Shown: one piece after another, positions 8,805-18,563 of the stretch
Layout of the letters: each line of letters starts with the position of its first letter
How positions within the stretch are numbered: position 1 is the first letter of the stretch
Assembly (NCBI GenBank): GCA_905206805.1
Contig: CAJLIR010000001.1
Coordinates: forward strand, 124,001-188,000
Source: an uncultured Caryophanales bacterium
GTDB taxonomy: Bacteria; Bacillota_I; Bacilli_A; RF39; UBA660
DNA: 64,000 nt
Direction: 5' to 3'
The notes under the pieces: generated by a model
The model's database searches: none
What the model was told of the DNA's origin: nothing
The model's input: only the letters and a program-made list of their open reading frames with translations
Made by a program: the position numbers and the translations under genes

Positions 8805-8832
8805 TTTACATTAATAAAAAAAAGAGTATAAT
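8805..8832 (+). promoter_or_regulatory. Promoter
   Basis: TTTACA (8805-8810), 16-bp spacer and TATAAT (8827-8832), 34 bp upstream of the gene at 8867. Confidence 0.55.
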
Positions 8833-8866
8833 GTATAAATACATGGAAGAAAAGGAGTAAATAAAA

Positions 8867-9451
8867 ATGATAATTGAAAATTGGTCATTAATTAAGGAAA
8901 ATAGCAATAATGAATATTGTTTAGTAATTGACAGTGACTGTAAGTTTGTCAAAGGAAATTTGGAAAATGATGGTAAAATTAGTTCAAGTATTATAACGTC
9001 ATCAATTGTTTGTATGAATTATTATGAGGCAAAATGCGAAAAAGATGAATTATATAAGTTAGGGTATGTAAATAGAGATTACCACCGTTACATTCAAGCT
9101 AGATACAATGAAATTGGAATAATTTCAGATTGGTTCTTATATTATGAAAACAATAGGTTAAAAATTAAAGCAAAATTAAGTAAAAATCAAAAAGAGTTTT
9201 TTATAAAAGACTTTGTTATTGATTATGATCCTATAAAAAATGAAATAGATCTTGAAAATAATGATAATTGTTTTCTTATAACAGATAGTATTAATGAATA
9301 TGCTAAACAAATTTTATTAGCAAATGGTAAATTCGTCAATATCGTTAACCATAAAATTAAGAATATTAATGAATATATAATTGACATTAATTCTATAGAA
9401 TGTGTTGATCAAAAAGTTGAAGAAAATAAAGTAAAAATTTTACATAAATAA
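8867..9451 (+). CDS. Hypothetical protein, 194 aa
   Basis: Not recognised. It has AAAAGGAG 9 nt before ATG, its own promoter and its own terminator, so it looks like a real monocistronic gene. The N-terminus (MIIENWSLIKENSNNEYCLVI) and the pattern of alternating hydrophobic residues suggest a mixed alpha/beta soluble protein. The segment LGYVNRDYHRYIQARY is rich in aromatic and basic residues. There are no signal peptide or membrane segments. Confidence 0.75.
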   Translation: MIIENWSLIKENSNNEYCLVIDSDCKFVKGNLENDGKISSSIITSSIVCMNYYEAKCEKDELYKLGYVNRDYHRYIQARYNEIGIISDWFLYYENNRLKIKAKLSKNQKEFFIKDFVIDYDPIKNEIDLENNDNCFLITDSINEYAKQILLANGKFVNIVNHKIKNINEYIIDINSIECVDQKVEENKVKILHK

Positions 9452-9485
9452 AAACATTATGAAATGCTTCATAATGTTTTTTTGT
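9451..9485 (+). terminator. Intrinsic terminator
   Basis: AAAACATTATGAA-ATGC-TTCATAATGTTTT (13-bp arms) followed by T residues, directly after the stop at 9451. The A run upstream lets it also serve the convergent coiled-coil operon. Confidence 0.9.
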
Positions 9486-9490
9486 ATTAG

Positions 9491-10198
9491 TTAATTTTCA
9501 TCACTAAATTTTTCAATTCCAACTGTGAATTCTCCAACTAATTCATTAAATTTAATCAAATTATTTGCTAATTCGCTCTTATCACTTTCACATTGAATTC
9601 TATCTAGTTTTAATTGTTCCTTTTCTTCATTTAAATTTTCACGTTCTAGTTTCAATTCCTGCTCAAGCGTTTCTAATTGCTGTTTTTTTTCTTTCATGAA
9701 GGCAATATTTTTTTGCTTTTCTTCCTTTAGTTTTTCAATTTCTTCTTTACGCTTTTCTTGAAAGGCAATCTTTTCACTATTTAATTTTTCTTGTTGTTGT
9801 TTTAACTCATCAATGCTTTTTTCAATAATTAATTTTTTTTGTTTTAATTTTTCATAAGCATTTTTTTTATATTCTTTAATTTTTTCATATTCCAGTTCTT
9901 TATTTTTTTCAAAATTATTTCGTTCTAAATTGAACTTTTTAATTTTTTCTTCCAATTGTTGTTTTAAAATTAAATTTTTTTGAAATATGTTTGTTGCCTC
10001 TTTTACATTATTATTTGCGCGTTCAAAGATATTCTCAATATCTACAGATTTATTACTTTTATTACCAATTACTTCATTTTTTTCACTAATATCACCAACA
10101 TTAGAATTATTATTTATGCTACTATCAATAACAAAATCTTTATCTAAATCTATTTCATTATCGATAGATAACACATCTGAAACATTATTTAAAGACAT
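9491..10198 (-). CDS. Coiled-coil protein, 235 aa
   Basis: The first 60 residues are acidic, Ser/Asn-rich and probably disordered. Residues about 60-215 form one long coiled coil dense in Lys, Glu and Gln. The C-terminus (FNELVGEFTVGIEKF) resembles the end of the upstream gene's product (FKTLVSQFNTSFAKL), and the disordered-then-coil layout is the same, so the two are probably paralogues. It starts 4 nt after the upstream stop, so they form one operon. No membrane segment. A cytoskeletal or scaffold role is plausible, but there is no direct evidence. Confidence 0.75.
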   Translation of the reverse strand: MSLNNVSDVLSIDNEIDLDKDFVIDSSINNNSNVGDISEKNEVIGNKSNKSVDIENIFERANNNVKEATNIFQKNLILKQQLEEKIKKFNLERNNFEKNKELEYEKIKEYKKNAYEKLKQKKLIIEKSIDELKQQQEKLNSEKIAFQEKRKEEIEKLKEEKQKNIAFMKEKKQQLETLEQELKLERENLNEEKEQLKLDRIQCESDKSELANNLIKFNELVGEFTVGIEKFSDEN

Positions 10199-10202
10199 TT
10201 AA

Positions 10203-11405
10203 TTATTCCTTATCATTAGGTAATTTTGCAAAACTTGTATTAAATTGAGAAACCAATGTTTTAAATCTAGCACAGCTTTGTGCCAAATTCTTATTTTCCA
10301 ACTCTAATTTCTTTTCTTCTATTTCTTTATACTTAGCAAATTGTTCTTGTTTGAAAGATAATTCTTTTTGAGAATTCTCAAGTCCTTGACGAATTACTCC
10401 TGTCTCTTTTTCAAATTGCTCTTTTTCAGAATCCATTTTTGATTGTTCTAAATCCTTGAATTTAGCAAATTCTTGTTCCTTAGTAGCTAATTCATCTTGT
10501 CTTTCCTTTAAACTTTTTTGAGTTAATTCTTTTTCTTTTTCAAATTGATTTTTGTCTGATTCTAGCTTATTCTTATCGTTTCTAATTTTTTCTTCTTCAA
10601 CTTTTTTATAATCTTCAAATTGTTCTTTTTCTGTTTCAAGTTGTTCTTTAGTTATATTTAATGATTGTTCCAACAAATCAAGTTCTGTATTTTTAGCTAA
10701 AACATCTTCATTAAATTTTGCCTCTTCGCTTTCTATCCTTTGACGTTGTGTTGATACATATTCATCGCATTGTTGTTTTTCTTTTTCGATTATATTTTTT
10801 TGTTCAGCAACATACTTATCAAATTCAGCTTTTTCTTTTTCAAACTTTGTCTTAATCTCCTCTAAAGATTTTTCATTTCTATTCAATGAAGTTTTCTTTT
10901 CAATTAAATTTGAGATAAAGTTATTAGCACCAACTACATCAGTATATAAATTATTATATAATGAATCAAAATCAGAAAGAACATCGTTTGATTCAATATT
11001 TTTTTGATCACTAGAAACAATTTCATTTTTGTTTGATTCAGAGGCATTATCAGCAATTTGTTCAGAAACTTTTTCTTCCTTTAAAGTATTATTTTCTTTT
11101 ACAGAATTTTCATCATTAGTAGAAGTTGAAACTGTTGAAACAACTGGTTCTTCTTCCTCGATTATTGGCGAATCAAATTCAGCTGGTTTCAAATCATCGT
11201 TATTACTAGAATCAACAAATGAAGAAAAATTTTCGTTATTTAACTCTTCACCTATTGATTCAAAATCATCATCTAACAAATTTGCATTATCATCAATATC
11301 CATAATTTCTTTATCATAGAAATCGTTATTTGTATTATTTAATACAGTGTTATTACTTTCATTTTGCTTATTATTAGTATCCAAAAATTCTAATCCATTA
11401 TCCAT
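10203..11405 (-). CDS. Coiled-coil protein with acidic disordered N-terminus, 400 aa
   Basis: The start at 11405 (MDNGLEFLDT) is preferred because AGAGGGG lies 7 nt upstream; an in-frame ATG 14 codons earlier lacks this spacing. Residues 1-165 are acidic and low complexity (Asp, Glu, Asn, Ser). Residues about 170-385 are a long coiled coil with repeated units of the form EKEQFE and AKFKDLEQSK. The C-terminus ends in FKTLVSQFNTSFAKLPNDKE, matching the pattern of the next gene's product. First gene of a two-gene operon. Function unknown. Confidence 0.78.
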   Translation of the reverse strand: MDNGLEFLDTNNKQNESNNTVLNNTNNDFYDKEIMDIDDNANLLDDDFESIGEELNNENFSSFVDSSNNDDLKPAEFDSPIIEEEEPVVSTVSTSTNDENSVKENNTLKEEKVSEQIADNASESNKNEIVSSDQKNIESNDVLSDFDSLYNNLYTDVVGANNFISNLIEKKTSLNRNEKSLEEIKTKFEKEKAEFDKYVAEQKNIIEKEKQQCDEYVSTQRQRIESEEAKFNEDVLAKNTELDLLEQSLNITKEQLETEKEQFEDYKKVEEEKIRNDKNKLESDKNQFEKEKELTQKSLKERQDELATKEQEFAKFKDLEQSKMDSEKEQFEKETGVIRQGLENSQKELSFKQEQFAKYKEIEEKKLELENKNLAQSCARFKTLVSQFNTSFAKLPNDKE

Positions 11406-11519
11406 GTTATTTCCCCTCTTCACTCTGTTATCAACTAGAATATCCATACCCTAGTCTAAAATATCATATACAGTATATCACAATTTTTTTAAAAGTAAAA
11501 TACTTTTTTTAAATTTATT

Positions 11520-14039
11520 TTATATTTTAAAATCATCTAAAAAATCATCTATAGTCATTATTTTACTATCAATATTATCTAAAACTGGTTTTGTATTTAT
11601 GAAAGTTTTTTCTTCTTCATTAACGTTTTTAGTTATTAACTTATTTTCTTTGAAAACATCTATTATACTATTTTTGCATATATTTGTGCCTGTTGAATAT
11701 CTATCTAAAATTGGTATTTCTGTCGATTTTACACTAAAGATATCATCTTTTGTTTTTATACCTAATGTATCTTTATTATCTACTATAAATGTTTTTAAAA
11801 TATTATAAGGATTTGTCTTAACATCTCTTATAATTTGAATACCTCTTTTAGCCCTACTGATGTATTCAAACTCACTTAAATGTATTCTTTTTGCAGTGTT
11901 TTTATTTGTTACTAAAACTAAATACTCATTAGAATCACTAGAAAAAACACATCCATTTACAACGTAATCATCTTTTAAATTTATAGCCTTTACCCCACTT
12001 GTTTTAAGTCCAACAATAGGTACTTCATCAAGTTTATATCTTAATCCATAGCCTTGAAATGTAGTGACTAATATATCACCAGAATTACATAAAGAAACTG
12101 AAACTACTCTATCATCATCTTTTAATTTCATACAAGTTATTGATTTCGAATACCTTTGTACTTTAAAATCAATTAAATTAGTTCTCTTTACCATACCATT
12201 TTTAGTAAATATAGTTATATATTGTTTTGCATCAAAATCATATATTGGAAAAGCCTCAACAATATTTTCATCTTCATTTAATTTAATTATATTACTTATA
12301 TGTTTTCCTAATTCCTTCCATTTTAAATCAGGTAATTCATGAACTGGAACAAATAAATAATTTCCTAAATCAGTAAAAATTAAAATAGTATCTAATGTAT
12401 TCATAGATGCTTGACACACTACGTAGTCTCTATCCTTTACAGTAACTACGCCTTCTTCACTAGAGTTAAAACTTCTTAATGACGTTCTTTTAACATATCC
12501 ATCGTGAGTTACAACAACAATACAATCTTCTTTCGGTAATAATTCTGTTGTATCTATTTTTATATCTGTTATTTCTTCTTTAATAACTGTTTTTCTATCT
12601 ACACCATATTCGTCTTTTATTCTAACTAGTTCTTTTTTAATTACATCTGCTAACTTTTTACTACTTGCTAAAATACTTTCTAAAGATCTAATAATTTTTT
12701 GTAAGTTTTTTTGTTCTTCTAACAAATCAGTTACATCAGTATTACTCAATCTATATAACTGTAAATCAACAATTGCAGTAGCTTGTTTTTCCGTAAAATC
12801 AAATTTTAAAACTAAATTATTTATTGAATCACTTTTATTTTTGCTTGATCTAATAATTGCGATTATTTCATCTAAAATAGATAGTGCTTTAATAAGACCT
12901 TCTACTATATGCATACGTGCCCTAGCATGTTCTAAATCAAATTTTGTTTTCTTAGTTACAACTTCTTTTTGATGTTCTATATAAGCCTTTAATATATCAA
13001 TAATTCCTAATGTCATTGGACGATTATTAACAATTGATACCATATTATAATTATATGATATTTGCATTTCTGTATTTTTTAATAAATAATTTAATATTAA
13101 ATCACAATTAGCATCTTTTTTCAAATCAATAACTATTGTTTCTGGATTATCAAGATTCGATTCATCTCTAACCTCTACTATTCCATCTATTTTTTTATCA
13201 ATTCTAATATCATCTATTTTTTTTACTAATGCAGCTTTATTAACATCAAAAGGAATTTCTGTAATAATTATTTGTTTTTTTCCTTTGTTTTGTCCAATTT
13301 CATATTTAGATTTGACAATTATTTTCCCACGACCACTTTTAAATGATTCTCTAATACCATTTATGCCCTCTACTATTCCACCGGTTGGAAAATCAGGACC
13401 TTTAATAATATTCATAATATCATCTAAAGAAGCATCAGGATTATCCATTAAATAAATAGTTGCATCAATTATTTCTTTTAAATTATGTGGAGGAATATTT
13501 GTAGCATATCCTGCACTAATACCAGTTGAACCATTGACAAGTAAATTTGGAAATTTTGCTGGTAACACAGTTGGCTCTAGTAAAGTATCATCATAATTCC
13601 AAGTCCACAAAATTGTATCTTTATCAATATCCTTTAAAAGTTCATTACTAATTTTTGATAATCGTGCTTCTGTATAACGCATAGCAGCCGCACTATCACC
13701 ATCCATAGAACCGTTATTTCCGTGCATATCAATAGTAATAGCATTTTGTTTCCACCACTGACTCATTCTAACCATTGCTTCATATATTGAAGAATCTCCA
13801 TGTGGATGATATTGACCCATAACATTACCAACAGTTTTTGCTGATTTTTTATAGGCTTTATCAAATGTATTTTTATCTCTATACATGCCATACAAAATTC
13901 TTCTTTGAACTGGTTTTAAACCATCACGAACATCAGGAAGTGCTCTTTCTTGAATAATAGACTTTGCATATTCTCCAAATCTAACTCCCATTATTTCTTC
14001 TAGTGAATAATCAAAAATTCGTTTAATTGCATCTTGCAT
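11520..14039 (-). CDS. parC: DNA topoisomerase IV subunit A
   Basis: Type IIA topoisomerase subunit that breaks and rejoins DNA to unlink chromosomes. The 839-aa protein has the breakage-reunion domain with catalytic Tyr122 (RYTEARLS) and the quinolone-determining segment HPHGDSSIYEAMVRMSQ (residues 78-94), which looks wild type. IDMHGNNGSMDGD and the C-terminal beta-pinwheel repeats are also present. The ParC assignment rather than GyrA rests on MHGNNGS and the diverged C-terminal pinwheel. No parE is adjacent, unlike Bacillus, so its partner must lie elsewhere. Confidence 0.92.
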   Translation of the reverse strand: MQDAIKRIFDYSLEEIMGVRFGEYAKSIIQERALPDVRDGLKPVQRRILYGMYRDKNTFDKAYKKSAKTVGNVMGQYHPHGDSSIYEAMVRMSQWWKQNAITIDMHGNNGSMDGDSAAAMRYTEARLSKISNELLKDIDKDTILWTWNYDDTLLEPTVLPAKFPNLLVNGSTGISAGYATNIPPHNLKEIIDATIYLMDNPDASLDDIMNIIKGPDFPTGGIVEGINGIRESFKSGRGKIIVKSKYEIGQNKGKKQIIITEIPFDVNKAALVKKIDDIRIDKKIDGIVEVRDESNLDNPETIVIDLKKDANCDLILNYLLKNTEMQISYNYNMVSIVNNRPMTLGIIDILKAYIEHQKEVVTKKTKFDLEHARARMHIVEGLIKALSILDEIIAIIRSSKNKSDSINNLVLKFDFTEKQATAIVDLQLYRLSNTDVTDLLEEQKNLQKIIRSLESILASSKKLADVIKKELVRIKDEYGVDRKTVIKEEITDIKIDTTELLPKEDCIVVVTHDGYVKRTSLRSFNSSEEGVVTVKDRDYVVCQASMNTLDTILIFTDLGNYLFVPVHELPDLKWKELGKHISNIIKLNEDENIVEAFPIYDFDAKQYITIFTKNGMVKRTNLIDFKVQRYSKSITCMKLKDDDRVVSVSLCNSGDILVTTFQGYGLRYKLDEVPIVGLKTSGVKAINLKDDYVVNGCVFSSDSNEYLVLVTNKNTAKRIHLSEFEYISRAKRGIQIIRDVKTNPYNILKTFIVDNKDTLGIKTKDDIFSVKSTEIPILDRYSTGTNICKNSIIDVFKENKLITKNVNEEEKTFINTKPVLDNIDSKIMTIDDFLDDFKI

Positions 14040-14107
14040 AATATCACCTTAGTTAATTATAAACAAAAAAAATAAAAAAAGCAAATTTCTTTTTTTATTT
14101 TTAGTCT

Positions 14108-15865
14108 TTATTCATTATTTAAATCATTTTGTTTTTCATTATTATTAAGATTATTATCATCATTTTTTTCATTATTATCTAAAGTATCATCGTTTTTCCT
14201 AGTTGTTGGAGGTGTAGTTGTTGTAGTTGTTGATTTAGTCGTTGCAGGTTTAGTCGTAGTTGTGCTAGTACTAGTCGTTGTTTGTTTAGTTGTATTAGTA
14301 CTAGTTGTATTACTTGATGTAACCTGTGATGTTTTAGTAGTTGTTTTAGTAGTAACTTTAACTGCGCTATTTGCACCCTGATTCGGACTTGTTGTAGTAC
14401 TATCTAAATCTATTTGTTCACCATTCATAACCTTTTCAATAACACTATGTGCATAATCAACAGTTGTATAATCCGGTTCCATAACATACAATTTTTGAGA
14501 ACCATAACTATATGTATAATTTTCTGAATCACTACCATTTAAACTTACGGACGCAATATTCCACTTTGGCATCTTATCAATTTGAAATTTAGCAAGTTTT
14601 TGAATTTCATTCATTCCCATATTTGTTTGGAATAAATCTTTCAATGCATCTAGAATACTTGTATATTTATTTATTATATTTGGACTCATAGCTTTATTTA
14701 CAATTGCTGTTATAACCGCTTGTTGATTTTTAACACGCTGTCTATCACCATCTATAAAATTATATCTAGCCCTTGAAAAAGCAAGTGCATATTCACCGTT
14801 TACATTATTATAACCTTTATAAAACTGATAACCATATGTATTAAATGTATATTCAGAATAAACATCAATACCGTCTAAAACATCAACTAATTTTACAAGT
14901 GAAGAAAAATTAACTCTCACATAGTAATTAATATCTATATCAAGCAAATTTTCAATTGTACCAATGGAGCAATCTATTCCATACATACCGGCATGTGTTA
15001 ATTTATCTTTTTCATTATAACAAGAAAGATTTACATAATAATCTCTTGGAATGGATGTTAGTAAAACCTGCTTTGTAATTGGATTTATAGTAACAACCAT
15101 ATTAACATCACTTCTTGCTACCGAATCTATTTCACCATAGGTATCTATTCCACTTAAAAATATATTAAATGATTTTTTTGTTACATCGATTTCGTCGGCT
15201 TCAACTTTAGATTCTTTTTTTATCGAGAATTTATAAAGAATTTTCACCTTCGAATCAAAATCCTCTATTTGTTCATCTAAAATACTTTTATGATAGTCAG
15301 CAAGCAAAATAGCGTCAACTTCTTTTTTTATTAAAGAATTACCTAATTCAAATATATTTTTACTTGTTACATTTTCAAATACAACTTCACCCTTTAATTT
15401 TTCTAAAGCTTCATTTGTTGTACCTAAATTATTAACATAACCAACTTTTCTATCAAGTAAATCTGATTCACTAGATAATTTACTATCCTCTAAAACTAAA
15501 ACATAGTAATTTTCAACTTCATAATTTCCACTAGTTACAGTTTTTAAAAATGATATTGTTCTATCAATATAATGGTTTGCGAAAAATAAACATGTACTTA
15601 AAATTATTAAGATAACAATACTTACTATTTTTATTTTCCACTTAATCTTTTTGTTTATGCATAAAATACCAAAAATAGCTAGAAATATAATATCTACTAT
15701 AAAAATTAAAAATGTAAATTTAAAAGGGAGCATATTAAGTTTAAAAATATTAATTGTTAATAAAAGCGACATAATAAAGAAACATATATAAACAATCAAA
15801 CTAGATATATAAATTACTTTTTTTGTCTTTGGATTTATTTTTGTACTTTTTTTCTTTTTTTTCAT
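14108..15865 (-). CDS. LytR-CpsA-Psr family cell-envelope protein
   Basis: Membrane enzyme family that transfers lipid-linked polymers such as teichoic acid or capsule to peptidoglycan. It has a Lys-rich cytoplasmic start (MKKKKKSTK), then three hydrophobic segments at about 15-37, 45-66 and 75-95. The LCP catalytic domain spans about 225-390, with ARSDVNMVVTINP, SIPRDYYV and the Arg-rich end RARYNFIDGDRQR. The C-terminus has a Thr/Ser/Lys-rich linker (about 490-550) and an Asp/Asn tail. The three membrane segments and low-complexity tail are unusual additions. The downstream polysaccharide locus could supply its substrate (inference). Confidence 0.9.
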   Translation of the reverse strand: MKKKKKSTKINPKTKKVIYISSLIVYICFFIMSLLLTINIFKLNMLPFKFTFLIFIVDIIFLAIFGILCINKKIKWKIKIVSIVILIILSTCLFFANHYIDRTISFLKTVTSGNYEVENYYVLVLEDSKLSSESDLLDRKVGYVNNLGTTNEALEKLKGEVVFENVTSKNIFELGNSLIKKEVDAILLADYHKSILDEQIEDFDSKVKILYKFSIKKESKVEADEIDVTKKSFNIFLSGIDTYGEIDSVARSDVNMVVTINPITKQVLLTSIPRDYYVNLSCYNEKDKLTHAGMYGIDCSIGTIENLLDIDINYYVRVNFSSLVKLVDVLDGIDVYSEYTFNTYGYQFYKGYNNVNGEYALAFSRARYNFIDGDRQRVKNQQAVITAIVNKAMSPNIINKYTSILDALKDLFQTNMGMNEIQKLAKFQIDKMPKWNIASVSLNGSDSENYTYSYGSQKLYVMEPDYTTVDYAHSVIEKVMNGEQIDLDSTTTSPNQGANSAVKVTTKTTTKTSQVTSSNTTSTNTTKQTTTSTSTTTTKPATTKSTTTTTTPPTTRKNDDTLDNNEKNDDNNLNNNEKQNDLNNE

Positions 15866-15969
15866 TATAATACCTCTACCTCATATTAATTATTATTTAT
15901 TGTACTAAAAAATTATAACACTTTTTTTCATTATTAGCAAATTTAATTAAATAAAAAATATAAGCCATC

Positions 15970-16578
15970 TTAATGACTTATATTAATTTTTTCTTTTATT
16001 AAAACTTTTCCTTGAGCTAAATATTCATTTGAATCTTCTGGTGCCTTTTTAAAATTAGGATTCCAATAGTAATAAGATTTTTCATAAAACTTATCATAAG
16101 GTAATGTTTCATCAGGTATAAAAAATTCACTAGTTTTAAATATATCGCCTTCTATCTCTACTCTATACAACTCCAAATTAGCTCTTCCAAATTTTTTACT
16201 CCATTCCAAAATGCCTTTCTCGTCTGTTAAATACATAGAATGTAATCTACTAGGATACATATAGTTATTATTTACACGAAAATTTTCTAAAGCTGATTCT
16301 CTTTTAAACTCATTAGCTCTAAAAGACACCTTATATGCCTCATCAATAATTTTCATAGCTATTTTTCCATTAATTTCACCAGATTCAAAATAATAATTTA
16401 TAACATCTTGCAAGTTTGCTTTATCTTTTGTAAAAGTAGATGACGCTGTTGTAAAATCACAAAATCTTTTATATGTTGAACTCTTAAAATCGTTTGAAAC
16501 ATTAATTGTATTTCCAACCTTCCAAAAATGATCATAACAGCCAGCTTTGTGAAAATGATATAATTCTTGTTTTTCCAT
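15970..16578 (-). CDS. Hypothetical protein, possible DUF2441 family
   Basis: A 202-aa soluble protein starting MEKQELYHFHKAGCYDHFWKVG. The pattern of an early His-containing strand, then FWKVGNTI, and later TDEKGILEWSKKF with LELYRVEIEGDIFKTSEFFIP, is like the DUF2441 family of ADP-ribosyltransferase-like proteins of unknown role. This match is from memory of the pattern and is uncertain. Its ribosome-binding site GAGGGGG lies 8 nt upstream of ATG. It appears monocistronic. Confidence 0.65.
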   Translation of the reverse strand: MEKQELYHFHKAGCYDHFWKVGNTINVSNDFKSSTYKRFCDFTTASSTFTKDKANLQDVINYYFESGEINGKIAMKIIDEAYKVSFRANEFKRESALENFRVNNNYMYPSRLHSMYLTDEKGILEWSKKFGRANLELYRVEIEGDIFKTSEFFIPDETLPYDKFYEKSYYYWNPNFKKAPEDSNEYLAQGKVLIKEKINISH

Positions 16579-16634
16579 ATAAAATCCCCCTCGGAGTAGG
16601 TATTATAGCACAATTTTATATCTTTTTCAAATTT

Positions 16635-17123
16635 TTATTTTTTATAAATTTCCTTTGATATAATTTTAACCCTAATACCACTATTTAATATAATAATATC
16701 ATTTATGTTATGTTCATAAACTTTTGAAACAATCTCTGCAGAACTTTCTATATTAACACCAATTTCATAATTTTCTATTTCAGAGTCACCATCAAATAGA
16801 ACAGAAAAATGACCATAAAATGATAACATTGGTTTTTTATTAAAATATAATGATTCAGCTGGTAAATCTTTCTTTAGACATTTCAAATATCTGTTTTCCG
16901 AACCAAAATCAATATTTATTTTAGGGTAATCTACCATATATGAAATTTTATTTCTTTTTAAATAATAAAGTACTTCATCAAGAAGATAAATTGGAAAACC
17001 AGTCTTTACCTTGTCATTTCCAATATTCACTAACTTGTACTTCATAATATAAGAAATAATATATGCATCATTTTCATATACAGAATAGAAATTACCCGTT
17101 TTTTTAATTTTAACACTATTCAT
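16635..17123 (-). CDS. Hypothetical protein resembling MutS domain I
   Basis: The start at 17123 (MNSVKIKKTGNFYSVY) is chosen because TAGGG lies 8 nt upstream; the open frame extends 12 codons into the previous gene. At 162 aa, its first 70 residues (KTGNFYSVYENDAYIISYIMKYKL, then TGFPIYLLDEVLYYLKRNKISYMV) resemble the small mismatch-recognition domain I of MutS, including the FY pair used to probe mismatches. There is no ATPase domain. The gene starts 11 nt after the DUF2130 gene's stop, suggesting one transcript. Its function is unknown. Confidence 0.65.
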   Translation of the reverse strand: MNSVKIKKTGNFYSVYENDAYIISYIMKYKLVNIGNDKVKTGFPIYLLDEVLYYLKRNKISYMVDYPKINIDFGSENRYLKCLKKDLPAESLYFNKKPMLSFYGHFSVLFDGDSEIENYEIGVNIESSAEIVSKVYEHNINDIIILNSGIRVKIISKEIYKK

Positions 17124-17133
17124 ATCAACTACC

Positions 17134-18438
17134 CTAGTCTTCATCCTCAAGTTCATCAAACATTTTTTTCATAGTTGGATTATTATTAGTTAATTTTTTT
17201 ATAGTTAAGTCTTCTGCTTTATTATTTGCTAATCTCAAATTATTTTCACTTGATAATAATGCTTCTTTTGTTTTTTGTAGATGATCAATAGTTTTATCTA
17301 TTTCATCAATTGCTTTATTAAATTTTTCAGATGCTAATCTGTAATTTCTAGAAAAACCTTCTTTAAAAGCGTTCATATTTTCTTCAAAATGGGAAATATC
17401 TATATTTTGATTTTGTATTTCTATTAATTGTTTTTTATATTTTAAAGTATTTATTGCTGCCCCTCTAATTAAAGTAATAATAGGAATAAAAAATTGTGGC
17501 CTTATTACATACATTTTTTCATATTTATATGATACATCAACTATTCCATCATTATAATAATCATTATCTATTTCCAAAAGTGAAACCAAAACAGCATACT
17601 CACAATTTTTTTCTTTTCTATCTTTATCTAATTCTTTGAAAAAATCTTCATTTTTATGTTTAGTTGTAGTTTCATCTGCTTCATTTTTCATTTCAAACAT
17701 AATAGAAACAAACTCTTCATTTTCATCGCTATAATCCCTAAATATGAAATCACCTTTTGAACCAGTTTTAACATCATTATCTTTTTCAAAATATGCATTT
17801 TTAAATAAAGGTCTTAACTTATTAAATTCAGCATAACAATGATTCTCTAATGATTCACCTATCATTTTAGTTGATTGCTTTGCTTTTAAATCTTTATAAT
17901 ACGCAATCATTTCATCTTTAGTTTTCAATTTGTTTTCATAATTGTCCTTTAGAGATTGTTCTTTTAATTTATATTCTTTACCATCTAGTTCGATTTTATT
18001 TTTTAAATCAGTTATATTTTTTTCCTTTTGACTTACTATCTCATCTATTTTTGATTTATGAATAGTATCATTATATTTTATATCTTGTTCTAATTTTGAA
18101 ATTGTCAAATTTAATTTATTTATTTCATCTTTATATTGATTTTCAGTATTAATTTTTGTATTTGTTAAAATCGATGATTGTAATTCATCTTTAGTTTTTA
18201 GTTCATTTTTTAATTTTAGAATTTCTAAGTTTAAACTATTTATTTTTTCATTCATAGTTTTATCTATTTCATTTTTTGCGATTGTAATAGCAGATTTTTT
18301 TTCATTTTCAAATTGTTGTTCACGATTTTTAAGTTCGCTATAAAACTCTTGATCTCTAATTTGTTTTAAAATTGAATTATAGTTTTGTTCATCTATTTTA
18401 AACATTGAACCACATTTTGGACATTTAATTTCATTCAT
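17134..18438 (-). CDS. DUF2130 domain protein
   Basis: A 434-aa protein with an N-terminal zinc-ribbon half (IKCPKCGSMFKID), a long coiled coil (about 25-190) and then the DUF2130 core (about 190-340: GDFIFRDY, SIMFEMKNEADE, KNCEYAVLVSLLE). DUF2130 is related to restriction-endonuclease-like folds and RmuC-type proteins. The acidic and Lys residues in FEMKNE and the Asp in GDFIFRD are candidates for a nuclease-like centre. The start is supported by GTGAGGTG. Likely a DNA-associated protein; its activity is not established. Confidence 0.88.
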   Translation of the reverse strand: MNEIKCPKCGSMFKIDEQNYNSILKQIRDQEFYSELKNREQQFENEKKSAITIAKNEIDKTMNEKINSLNLEILKLKNELKTKDELQSSILTNTKINTENQYKDEINKLNLTISKLEQDIKYNDTIHKSKIDEIVSQKEKNITDLKNKIELDGKEYKLKEQSLKDNYENKLKTKDEMIAYYKDLKAKQSTKMIGESLENHCYAEFNKLRPLFKNAYFEKDNDVKTGSKGDFIFRDYSDENEEFVSIMFEMKNEADETTTKHKNEDFFKELDKDRKEKNCEYAVLVSLLEIDNDYYNDGIVDVSYKYEKMYVIRPQFFIPIITLIRGAAINTLKYKKQLIEIQNQNIDISHFEENMNAFKEGFSRNYRLASEKFNKAIDEIDKTIDHLQKTKEALLSSENNLRLANNKAEDLTIKKLTNNNPTMKKMFDELEDED

Positions 18439-18521
18439 ATTTTACACCTCACATTTTAAAAATTATTTTTAACTTTGTTATTTAAACTAAGAAAATTTTA
18501 TCATTTTAATTTGTTTTTAGC

Positions 18522-18546
18522 AATAAAAAAGCCTTTATTGGCTTAA
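18522..18546 (-). terminator. Intrinsic terminator
   Basis: Minus-strand AAGCC-AATAAA-GGCTT followed by TTTTTATT, downstream of the ClpP-fragment gene. Confidence 0.8.
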
Positions 18547-18563
18547 ATAATACTATATTAATT

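Noticed and set aside
14150..14400. Repeated Thr-rich sequence as a DNA repeat array
   Set aside because: It is a low-complexity Thr/Ser/Lys linker inside the LCP protein, with degenerate codons and no unit length; no CRISPR-like spacing was seen here or elsewhere in the window.
16398..16613. A 71-codon minus-strand frame overlapping the 202-aa gene start
   Set aside because: It is an out-of-frame shadow; the 202-aa frame has the GAGGGGG site and better coding pattern.
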